From Terriglobia bacterium (GTDB lineage: Bacteria; Acidobacteriota; Terriglobia; UBA7540): DNA of 5,056 bases. The DNA lies in assembly GCA_022866195.1 (NCBI GenBank), contig JALHUF010000554.1:1-5056 (forward strand), given 5' to 3'. Each line of letters opens with the position of its first letter. Position 1 is the first letter of the stretch. Shown piece after piece: positions 1-5,055 of the stretch. Below the pieces are notes generated by a model. It had not been told where the DNA came from. It searched no databases and was given only the letters and a program-made list of their open reading frames with translations. The translations under genes and the position numbers were made by a program.

Positions 1-831
1 ACTCGACCCGCGCCGCATCGCTTTCAAGACAGGCCCGCTCGCGTGCTGGAGAGGGATGTCGAAATACTTGCAGACTTTGGGCGTTTGCGCGACCGCTTCG
101 ATTAAGGTGTCGCTTACCCGGTTGGGGTAGTAATAGAGGGCGCGGAGCCACACAAGCTCCGGGGTCTTTCCCAGCTCGTGGAGCAGCATCGGCAGGCCGT
201 CGCGTAAGCCCAGGTCCTCGCCGTAACTCGTGGTGTCCTGGCCGATGAGGGTGATCTCGCGCACGCCATGTTGCGCCAGGTTTTCCACCTCGCGTATCAC
301 ACTCTCAGGTTGGCGGGAGCGGAATCGTCCGCGCATCTGAGGAATCACGCAGAATGAACACGGGTGATCGCACCCTTCGGCGATTTTCACGTAGGCGGTG
401 TGCGAAGGAGTGGAGAGGACTCGCGGAGTGAATTCGTGGTAGAGGTATGGCGCCAGAGGTCCCTCAGCCGATTGTCGGCGGCCGTCCGCGGCGCAGGCTT
501 CCAGGACCCGTTCAAGCTCGTTGGTTCCGATCGCGAAGTCCACTTCCGGGATCTCGCGCAAGAGCTCCTGGCGGTAGCGTTCCACCAGGCAGCCGGCCAC
601 CACGAGTCTCCGCGCGGAGCCTGACTTCTTGTATTGCGCCATCTCGAGGATGGTGTCGATCGATTCACGTTTGGCGGGTTCGATAAAGCCGCAGGTGTTG
701 ACGATAAGGATGTCGGCTTCGTCAGCTTGGGACGTCAACTCGTAGCCTTGGCGGGCCAGGATTCCCAGCATGACTTCGCTGTCCACAAGGTTCTTGGGAC
801 AGCCCAGGCTGACCATTCCAACTTTGCGCAT
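1..831 (-). CDS. rimO: Ribosomal protein S12 methylthiotransferase RimO (partial, C-terminus beyond the left edge)
   Basis: RimO is a cytoplasmic radical SAM enzyme that adds a methylthio group to the conserved aspartate of ribosomal protein S12. Translation from the ATG at 831 gives 277 residues with no stop before the edge. The N-terminal UPF0004 domain opens MRKVGMVSLGCPKNLVDSE, the RimO signature; MiaB has a GCQMN-type motif instead. Its cluster cysteines are C11, C47 (VNTCGF) and C81 (VAGCLVERY). The radical SAM domain starts near residue 140 with YVKIAEGCDHPCSFC, giving the CxxxCxxC triad C154, C158 and C161, followed by IPQMRGRFRSR. The strands GVREITLIGQDTTSYG and LRALYYYPNR follow, and the visible part ends shortly after the IPLQHASGPVLKAMRRG motif. 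Family members are about 440 residues, so roughly 160, including the TRAM RNA-binding domain, lie outside. No clear Shine-Dalgarno precedes the ATG. All six cysteines are intact, so the visible part looks functional. Confidence 0.96.
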   Translation of the reverse strand, partial: MRKVGMVSLGCPKNLVDSEVMLGILARQGYELTSQADEADILIVNTCGFIEPAKRESIDTILEMAQYKKSGSARRLVVAGCLVERYRQELLREIPEVDFAIGTNELERVLEACAADGRRQSAEGPLAPYLYHEFTPRVLSTPSHTAYVKIAEGCDHPCSFCVIPQMRGRFRSRQPESVIREVENLAQHGVREITLIGQDTTSYGEDLGLRDGLPMLLHELGKTPELVWLRALYYYPNRVSDTLIEAVAQTPKVCKYFDIPLQHASGPVLKAMRRGSS

Positions 832-881
832 AGCAGTTGAAGCCACACCACAGCCCGCGCCGCGGAATGACTCAGACAAAA

Positions 882-912
882 ATCTTAACACGTTTTGGCA
901 GTCCGCGGTCAG
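882..912 (-). promoter_or_regulatory. Weak candidate promoter for rimO
   Basis: On the minus strand CTGACC (912-907) and TAAGAT (887-882) resemble sigma70 -35 and -10 boxes, but the 19-base spacer is longer than optimal. Initiation would leave a leader of about 45 bases before the RimO ATG at 831. It lies in the 204-base gap between the WD40 gene and rimO, which is long enough to separate rimO from the upstream pair. The rest of that gap (832-1022) shows no ORF or strong terminator that I can support. Confidence 0.28.
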
Positions 913-1022
913 GCAGCGCCCCTCAGCCAGAAGGACGCATCATTGAGCGCGCAGCAGTCAATCAGCACCAGGGACCGAACACAATGCGGAGGGGAGCCGA
1001 GGGCTGGAGATTAGTATCTGCC

Positions 1023-1050
1023 AACTGACAACTGGCTACTGGCCGCTGAA
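1023..1050. repeat. Degenerate 7-bp tandem repeat, four units
   Basis: Plus-strand units are AACTGAC, AACTGGC, TACTGGC and CGCTGAA. The first three differ from their neighbour by one base each, and the fourth is more degenerate. The array overlaps the 3' end of the WD40 gene, and its TAG stop codon (1038-1036) lies inside it, so the last few residues of that protein are written by the repeat. Short heptamer arrays at gene ends are, from memory, common in acidobacterial genomes; that comparison is not checked here. Confidence 0.5.
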
Positions 1051-2190
1051 GGTCCGCTGCCATACCAAAACGACTTGTTCGCTTGAAGCAGCGACGAATG
1101 CTCCGTTAGGCGAGAAGGCCACGGTACGGATGGGCTCCCGGCTTTCCTCCAGGGTCTGCGCCAGGCTGCCGTCCTGGGACGACCAGATGCGCACTGTCTT
1201 GTCTTCGCCCCCAGAGACCACCCAACTCCCGTCGGCAGAGAACTCGGCCCAGTGCACAGGCCCGTTGTGTCCCGTGAGCGTCAGCAGGAGTTTCCAATCA
1301 GGCACTGACCAGATCCGGACCTTGCCGTCCTCGCAGGCCGTCACCACATGCTTGCTATCGCGCGAGAAGGACATGCTCAAAACGGTTGCCTGGTGCCCGC
1401 GCAGCGAGTCCACAAACTGATGCTCGCGCATTGCGACCACCACTGGGTCCGGCGTGGACGTTGCCGCAATCTGAGCCAGCAGCAGCCACTGCCCATCGGG
1501 TGAGAACTCAAAAAGATTAGGCTGACGTGTCAGGGAGGGGACATTGATTCTTCCGCCGCGGCCCGTCATCGGCTGCCACATATCGAAACCACTTTCCTTA
1601 TAGAAGGCCAAGTAGCCGATCTGCGGAAAGTAGCGAGGGGGCCCGATTCCTCCCGCCGCCCCCACCGTGTTCACCTTACCGAACAGAGCATCCTGGTCGG
1701 CGTCCCACTCGAAGGCGAGCGTCGGAGTCGCCCCGCCGGCGCCTTTGCCTTTGATTCGAAATAAGCCGTTCCCCAGAAGGAAAAGCCGGTTGGGGGCCAC
1801 GTAGTTTGCCGACTGAAATTGGAGTTCAGTGACGCGCTCCACGCGCGGCCGCAGGACCTTTCGGATATCGGCCGCCCCGAGATTCATGAGCACGACCTTA
1901 TCCTCGATCACGGCGGCGAGCGTGGAGCTGTCCGGGGAGAAAGCTCCGGCGGGAGAGTAGTTCAGAGCCAAGTGGCCTTCAAGGCGCCCATGGCTGACCC
2001 ACGTGAATTGCGGCGGCGAAGTGGCGACGCTTTCAATCTGCCCGCGAAGCGTAACGGCCACGACCAGTCCGGACGCCGCCGCAAGCGCGGCGAGCGCGGC
2101 CGGCAGGATTCTTTTGTTACTGCGGGTCACAAGCGCCGGATCGCCGCCCCGGCCACTGACTGCCTCGACTGCTTGTCCGTTCCTAGACAA
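1036..2190 (-). CDS. Membrane-anchored WD40-repeat protein
   Basis: The likely product is a beta-propeller scaffold of unknown partner. From the chosen TTG start (2190) it has 384 residues. A basic stretch (TRSNKR) precedes one hydrophobic segment at about residues 28-48 (ILPAALAALAAASGLVVAVTL without flanks), which predicts a cytoplasmic N-terminus and an extracytoplasmic propeller. Three good WD repeats end the protein, at about 264-305, 306-347 and 348-384, with GH...D..VRIW signatures (DGKVRIWS, DKTVRIWS) and AFSPNG turns. Weaker blades are visible near 74-108 (AFSPDSSTLAAVIEDKVVLMNL) and 222-263 (FEFSPDGQWLLLAQ). The middle, about 110-215, is divergent. The TTG at 2190 has GAGAGG five bases upstream and overlaps the MutT stop by 8 bases; the longest reading starts at another TTG (2205) with a poorer site. 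No catalytic motif is visible. The fold is secure, the function unknown. Confidence 0.85.
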   Translation of the reverse strand: MSRNGQAVEAVSGRGGDPALVTRSNKRILPAALAALAAASGLVVAVTLRGQIESVATSPPQFTWVSHGRLEGHLALNYSPAGAFSPDSSTLAAVIEDKVVLMNLGAADIRKVLRPRVERVTELQFQSANYVAPNRLFLLGNGLFRIKGKGAGGATPTLAFEWDADQDALFGKVNTVGAAGGIGPPRYFPQIGYLAFYKESGFDMWQPMTGRGGRINVPSLTRQPNLFEFSPDGQWLLLAQIAATSTPDPVVVAMREHQFVDSLRGHQATVLSMSFSRDSKHVVTACEDGKVRIWSVPDWKLLLTLTGHNGPVHWAEFSADGSWVVSGGEDKTVRIWSSQDGSLAQTLEESREPIRTVAFSPNGAFVAASSEQVVLVWQRTFSGQ

Positions 2191-2587
2191 TTTCACCTCT
2201 CGCAATCCGCTTCACCAGTTCCCGGTCAGCCTCAAGGAAATCATACGTCGCGAGATCCTGGCGCGGGACCCAAGCGATGGCCTCAAACACCCGGTTGCGG
2301 ACTGTTCCGCGATACGCTGGGACCAGAAAGAAGACCACCTCAACGTAGCGGTCCGGGTAGCGATGGCGCAGGCGGAAGACTTCCTCGCCCACATCAGCCT
2401 CGATGGCCAATTCCTCCGTGAGTTCCCGCTGGAGAGAACCTTTCAGATCCTCTCCGTCGCGGACCTTGCCGCCAGGGAACTCCCACTGCAAGCCGTACGA
2501 GTCAGACCGGTAGCGCTGGCAAACCAGTATCCGATCGCCATCTATTATGATGCCAGCCGTGACCAGAATGGGTTCTGCATCCGCCAT
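2183..2587 (-). CDS. Nudix hydrolase, MutT / 8-oxo-dGTP diphosphatase type
   Basis: This is a 134-residue cytoplasmic Nudix enzyme, near the usual size for the MutT group, which hydrolyse oxidised or non-canonical nucleoside triphosphates to monophosphate and pyrophosphate. The Nudix box occupies residues 40-62 and fits Gx5Ex7REUxEExxU: G40, E46, R54, E55, L56, E58, E59 and I62. The penultimate position, usually Gly, is Ala61. The Mg-binding glutamates are present. The N-terminal strand ILVTAGIIIDGDRILVCQR and the WEFPGGK lead-in (35-41) are typical of MutT and NudG-like proteins, as is the C-terminal FEAIAWVPRQDL...FLEADRELV. Exact substrate (8-oxo-dGTP or a cytidine nucleotide) cannot be fixed from sequence. 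The ATG at 2587 has no Shine-Dalgarno and lies just after a candidate -10 box, so translation may be nearly leaderless. The gene leads a two-gene overlap with the WD40 protein. Confidence 0.93.
   Translation of the reverse strand: MADAEPILVTAGIIIDGDRILVCQRYRSDSYGLQWEFPGGKVRDGEDLKGSLQRELTEELAIEADVGEEVFRLRHRYPDRYVEVVFFLVPAYRGTVRNRVFEAIAWVPRQDLATYDFLEADRELVKRIARGEIV
2196..2201 (-). promoter_or_regulatory. Ribosome-binding site that selects the TTG start of the WD40 gene
   Basis: GAGAGG on the minus strand lies five bases before TTG (2190-2188). It sits inside the last codons of the MutT gene, so ribosomes ending at the MutT stop (2185-2183) are placed directly over this start. This favours 2190 over the upstream TTG at 2205 and the GTG at 2196. 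Confidence 0.55.
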
Positions 2588-2602
2588 GAGAGAACGCAGA
2601 GC

Positions 2603-2608
2603 ATTTTA
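2603..2608 (-). promoter_or_regulatory. Candidate -10 box for the mutT-like gene
   Basis: TAAAAT on the minus strand (2608-2603) is a good -10 match, but no convincing -35 box stands 16-18 bases upstream. Initiation about 7 bases downstream would leave a leader of roughly 9 bases before the ATG at 2587, consistent with the absence of a Shine-Dalgarno sequence. Confidence 0.35.
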
Positions 2609-2676
2609 CCGCAGAGTCCGTGTTTCGATGGCGCGGTTCTTGGTGCCGGGAACTGGTGCGGAGCGCTTTTTCTTGC

Positions 2677-2693
2677 CCCTTGGCCGCCAAGGG
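2677..2693. promoter_or_regulatory. Perfect 7-bp dyad in the divergent intergenic region
   Basis: CCCTTGG and CCAAGGG flank a 3-base CCG centre. The dyad lies between the divergent promoters, about 40 bases upstream of the plus-strand -35 box and about 70 bases from the mutT-like -10 box. It could be an operator or a structured RNA element, but neither strand has a T-run directly after it, so a terminator is unlikely. Role is inference. Confidence 0.35.
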
Positions 2694-2733
2694 TGGGACA
2701 GGGCCGGCGCCACGCGCTTGCGCGCGGCCTGGC

Positions 2734-2762
2734 TTGACCAGACCGAGCGCGCATGTTCTAAT
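2734..2762 (+). promoter_or_regulatory. Sigma70-type promoter with extended -10
   Basis: TTGACC (2734-2739) and TCTAAT (2757-2762) are separated by exactly 17 bases, and TGT directly precedes the -10 box, giving an extended -10. Transcription should start near 2769, about 24 bases before the chosen start of the downstream gene. The promoter lies inside the longest possible reading of that ORF, which argues that the longer reading is not real. Confidence 0.65.
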
Positions 2763-2780
2763 GCTCGCATCGCGCGTCTT

Positions 2781-2788
2781 GAGGGGGG
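2781..2788 (+). promoter_or_regulatory. Ribosome-binding site for the secreted mosaic protein
   Basis: GAGGGGGG ends four bases before TTG at 2793, a normal Shine-Dalgarno distance, but lies 16 bases before the first ATG (2805) and 25 before the second (2814). It therefore supports the TTG start at 2793. Confidence 0.5.
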
Positions 2789-2792
2789 TTCG

Positions 2793-3974
2793 TTGCGCCT
2801 ACTGATGCCAACCATGACTTGGCGAAAGATAACGGCCGCACGGGCAGGACGGCTGGCGCTCGGCGCAGCGCTGATCCTCGCCGCTTCCACACCAGGGTTG
2901 CGGAGTTCCAGTCCCCGACCGCCCGCAGAGACGGAACCGGCCTGGGAGAAATATCTCGTCCCGGATGCGCCGGAGGTGACCTTCCGCTTCATGGTAGCCC
3001 ACGACCACGGTTTGGGGTCGTGGAACCGATTCTGCCTGGGATATCTTTTCATTACTCGTGAGGAAATACGCTACGAGGTCTTGCGGCCGCGGGGGAATCT
3101 TGACCATGCCTTTCGGCTTCCGCGCCAGGCAATTCTCGAAGCAGGGCAATGGCGAGGGCTGGCGCTGGGCCTGGCTCCGGCTGCTGAATTCAAATTCGCG
3201 AAAGGCAAAGTTTATCATTTTTACCACATCAAGCAGCGCACCTTGGACAAGAGCCCTCACACGATTTTGATAATGAGGGATGTGTTGCCCTGGCCGCCGG
3301 TGGCGCAGCTTGCCTTGCGCTTCGACGAAATAGCGGCGCTGGTTCGACCACCTGCGGCACCCGCCGCCGGGCCGCGGCAGTTGCAGCCGCCGGCCACGGC
3401 GGAAAAGGCGCCGGAGTCCGCAGGACCCAAGGTGCGGGTGATGGAGCCTGAGGTGGAGGACCCCAGCGTGCCCGTTGAAGTCACGGAGCCAGTATTAACC
3501 TTGCGCGGAGCCGCGGCTGATCCGAAAGGGGTGCTCTCGGTGGTGGTCAACGACCGTCAGGCAGAACTCCGATCGGTCGGTGATGTCAGAAGCATGGAAT
3601 TCTCCCTGAAGGATCTGCGGCTCCAAGAAGGCTTGAACCGCCTGACCGTGGTGGCTACAAACGTGGACCATCAGAGCACGCAGCTAATTGCCACGCTGTG
3701 GCTGCGCAGCAAAGCTGCTCCAACTCCCGCTCCCACCGCCGGGCCTGCGCAGAAGCCATTGACTAAAGCCCAGATATTAGAATTGCTGGGTGGCTATGTC
3801 CCGAGCAGCCGCTTGGCCACTTTGGTGGAAGAGCGAGGCGTTGATTTTGAGCCGGCTGATGACTACTTCAAAGAAGTGCGAGCGGCGGGCGGCGAAGAAG
3901 TGCTCATCGAAGCCGTGCGTAAAGCGCGACGCGTCAAACCTTCCTCAGCTCAGTCTCCTCCTGCACCGGAGTAA
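2793..3974 (+). CDS. Secreted multidomain protein with Ig-like module and a lineage-typical C-terminal block
   Basis: I do not recognise a named family for the whole protein (393 residues from TTG 2793). A basic N-terminus (TWRKITAARAGR) and a hydrophobic stretch at about residues 19-34 (LALGAALILAASTPG) form a signal peptide or anchor; no lipobox cysteine is visible. Residues about 60-180 form a beta-rich module (EVTFRFMVAHDHGLGSWNRFCLGYLFIT...IRYEV without further assignment) that may be PH-like. A Pro/Ala linker spans 186-216. Residues 219-306 look like an Ig-like or glucodextranase-B module (VLTLRGAAADPKGVLSVVVN, then LQEGLNRLTVVATNVD). After another Pro/Ala linker, residues 323-379 are a helical block (LTKAQILELLGG, RLATLVEERGVDFEP, EEVLIEAVRKA) that I associate with acidobacterial proteins. 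The ORF could open at 2547, but that would run over the mutT-like gene and the promoter; ATG 2805 or 2814 are alternatives. Probably extracytoplasmic structural or sensory; no catalytic residues seen. Confidence 0.8.
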   Translation: MRLLMPTMTWRKITAARAGRLALGAALILAASTPGLRSSSPRPPAETEPAWEKYLVPDAPEVTFRFMVAHDHGLGSWNRFCLGYLFITREEIRYEVLRPRGNLDHAFRLPRQAILEAGQWRGLALGLAPAAEFKFAKGKVYHFYHIKQRTLDKSPHTILIMRDVLPWPPVAQLALRFDEIAALVRPPAAPAAGPRQLQPPATAEKAPESAGPKVRVMEPEVEDPSVPVEVTEPVLTLRGAAADPKGVLSVVVNDRQAELRSVGDVRSMEFSLKDLRLQEGLNRLTVVATNVDHQSTQLIATLWLRSKAAPTPAPTAGPAQKPLTKAQILELLGGYVPSSRLATLVEERGVDFEPADDYFKEVRAAGGEEVLIEAVRKARRVKPSSAQSPPAPE

Positions 3975-4027
3975 GTCCTGCCTCAGCTCTAGGTAGTGTC
4001 GCAAATCTGTGTTGGTAAGTTGCGAAC

Positions 4028-4049
4028 CTGATATCGCGCAATCAGTTTT
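4028..4049 (+). terminator. Weak candidate terminator after the secreted protein gene
   Basis: CTGAT and ATCAG form a 5-bp stem around an 8-base loop, followed by TTTT. The stem is short and AT-containing, so it would be a poor intrinsic terminator. It lies in the 79-base convergent gap between the plus-strand gene ending at 3974 and the minus-strand gene ending at 4054. No better candidate is visible there. Confidence 0.25.
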
Positions 4050-4053
4050 GTGG

Positions 4054-4383
4054 CTACTCTGGAGATAGTTTTTCTTGTAGAATTTTGGAGAGATCCCGAA
4101 TGGGTCCGAATTTAGCCTCGTAGCTTGCTATTACTTTACCGAGAAGCTCGAAACTGGCTTTCGCCTGTTCTGGGCTCATGGTTATACTGAGATTCTCAAC
4201 AATTTTTAGTTCACGGGAGGCCGTTGGGTAGTGTTCGCCGACAAACAAACGAAATTCTATTGGCGATGCCACTATCCTCAGGCGATTGCAGTAAACAGTA
4301 TAAAAATCTTCGGCGATTTCTGTTCTCTTGTTCATCTCTTCTTCGGACAGAGGAGACGTGACTATGGCTTGTTCATCGCTCAT
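4054..4383 (-). CDS. DUF3467-type small protein
   Basis: The 109-residue product matches what I know of the DUF3467 family, whose function is not established. After a charged N-terminus (SEEEMNKRTEIAED) comes the core: FYTVYCNRLRIVASPIEF at about 27-44, then RLFVGEHY, a variable stretch, and SITMSPEQAKASFELLGKVI followed by ASYEAKFGPI near residues 66-95. Family members share a Y.N...I..SP.DF start and an MSPQHAK helix leading to YE..FG.I. No signal peptide, membrane segment or enzyme motif is seen. The ATG (4383) is preceded by AGGGGGG at nine bases. It follows the radical SAM gene on the same strand after a 75-base gap that contains a hairpin repeat, so co-transcription is possible. Base composition is clearly lower in GC than the other genes (27 of 60 bases G or C at 4261-4320), suggesting a different history. 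Confidence 0.75.
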   Translation of the reverse strand: MSDEQAIVTSPLSEEEMNKRTEIAEDFYTVYCNRLRIVASPIEFRLFVGEHYPTASRELKIVENLSITMSPEQAKASFELLGKVIASYEAKFGPIRDLSKILQEKLSPE

Positions 4384-4392
4384 TGATTTATG

Positions 4393-4399
4393 CCCCCCT
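4393..4399 (-). promoter_or_regulatory. Ribosome-binding site of the DUF3467-type gene
   Basis: AGGGGGG on the minus strand ends nine bases before the ATG at 4383. It is G-rich rather than the usual AGGAGG but well placed, and confirms the start. Confidence 0.5.
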
Positions 4400-4418
4400 A
4401 GGATTCCAAGGTAAGCAG

Positions 4419-4503
4419 GTAGCGCGGACCTGTCGTTTAGGTCCGCGGCTTTTTGTTGTCAATGGGGGACGAACCGCAGACCTCCAAAACAGGTCTGCGC
4501 TAC
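4419..4503. repeat. 85-bp inverted element of two near-identical hairpins (REP/MITE-like)
   Basis: The ends form a 14-base inverted repeat with one mismatch: GTAGCGCGGACCTG at 4419-4432 against CAGGTCTGCGCTAC at 4490-4503. Each end is itself a hairpin. Copy A has a 9-bp stem, CGCGGACCT (4423-4431) with AGGTCCGCG (4439-4447). Copy B has CGCAGACCT (4475-4483) with AGGTCTGCG (4491-4499). Both loops are 7 bases. The two copies differ at compensating stem positions, G-C in A and A-T in B, so pairing is conserved while sequence is not. The layout resembles REP doublets (BIMEs) or a small non-autonomous element. No clear target-site duplication is visible. The element spans the stop codon of the radical SAM gene. 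Confidence 0.7.
4423..4454 (+). terminator. Terminator-shaped hairpin with T-run, facing the plus strand
   Basis: The 9-bp stem of repeat copy A is followed by GGC and five Ts (4450-4454), the shape of an intrinsic terminator on the plus strand. No plus-strand gene ends nearby, since both neighbours are on the minus strand, where the hairpin lacks a T-run. It may block antisense transcription into the radical SAM gene, or simply be part of the repeat. Confidence 0.35.
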
Positions 4504-5055
4504 TCGCTGGTCGCGCCTGAGTTCGCGCAGGGCATTCAACACGGTATTTCCCCGAAGAGGCACCCCGCCATTGGCATAGGAACGTCGGCGAAGATAGCCA
4601 TCAGCGCTGATGTGCGCATAGTCCTCCGACATATTTTCGAAGAGGAATGGACCGCTTAGGTGTCCCGCGGCTTCGGCCGCAGTACGCAGCTCAAAATCAA
4701 ATCTGTGCTCCCTGATCCAGCGGTCGAGTGCTTGCCATTCCAAATCCGCAAGCGTGAACTCCCCCGAGCGGACTTCCGGCAGAAGTAACCAGTCAACTGC
4801 ATCCAGCTCTCTGACTAATATGGCGAGTTCGTCCAGATATGGGAGCGTAGCCCGATTGATGACAGTATTTACGGCGAACGGGATTCGACCGGCTAACCGG
4901 CGAACGTTCTCGACTGCTATCTGCAAGGGGCGTCTTCGTATTAAGGAGTAGTGTGGCTCAGGCGCGTCTATCGAGATTCGAATTAGCGATACCGAACCCG
5001 CCAGCGCATTGACCAATTCATTCCCCAGATGCTGCCCGTGTGTAGTGATTGAGAC
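4459..5055 (-). CDS. Radical SAM domain protein (partial, N-terminus beyond the right edge)
   Basis: The reading frame is open to the right edge, giving 198 visible residues; the TTG at 5016 is internal, not a start. The start of the visible part (VSITTHGQHLGNELVNALAG, then VSLIRISIDAPEPHYSLIR) is the middle of a radical SAM TIM barrel: a THG turn after a beta strand, then the RISID strand, as in MoaA- and SPASM-type enzymes. RIPFAVNTVINRATLPYLDEL and VDWLLLPEV are the next strands. The iron-sulfur CxxxCxxC triad would lie upstream, outside the window. The C-terminal part (FENMSEDYAHISADGYLRRRSYANGGVPL) resembles the end of such proteins but has no cysteines except one at the extreme end, so no auxiliary cluster is visible. 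The last 14 or so residues are written by a hairpin repeat. Substrate unknown; a DUF3467-type gene follows. Confidence 0.85.
   Translation of the reverse strand, partial: VSITTHGQHLGNELVNALAGSVSLIRISIDAPEPHYSLIRRRPLQIAVENVRRLAGRIPFAVNTVINRATLPYLDELAILVRELDAVDWLLLPEVRSGEFTLADLEWQALDRWIREHRFDFELRTAAEAAGHLSGPFLFENMSEDYAHISADGYLRRRSYANGGVPLRGNTVLNALRELRRDQRVAQTCFGGLRFVPH

Noticed and set aside
387..686. Several small open frames on both strands inside 364-840
   Set aside because: The region is fully explained by rimO, whose frame is intact with all six cluster cysteines; these frames are shadows of it.
837..1028. Small plus-strand frame of 63 codons in the gap between rimO and the WD40 gene
   Set aside because: No Shine-Dalgarno, no recognisable motif, and it overlaps the repeat at the WD40 gene end; not supportable as a gene.
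1819..2421. Plus-strand open frame of 200 codons
   Set aside because: Low-complexity Arg/Pro/Gly-rich translation antisense to the WD40 and Nudix genes; a shadow frame.
2003..2737. Plus-strand open frame of 244 codons across the WD40 and Nudix genes
   Set aside because: It is antisense to two well-supported genes, has no recognisable domain and no good ribosome-binding site; long antisense frames are expected in GC-rich DNA.
2606..3260. Two overlapping minus-strand open frames (148 and 153 codons) opposite the secreted-protein gene
   Set aside because: Their translations show no family features and they lie over the plus-strand promoter and signal-peptide region, so they are shadows.
4419..4503. 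CRISPR-like reading of the paired palindromic repeats
   Set aside because: There are only two copies, in opposite orientation, and the interval is coding sequence and stop codon, not a spacer; no cas genes are seen.
4459..5016. Radical SAM gene as a complete 185-residue ORF starting at 5016
   Set aside because: The codon at 5016 is TTG within a frame that stays open to the window edge, and the residues before it (VSITTHGQHLGNE) belong to the radical SAM barrel.
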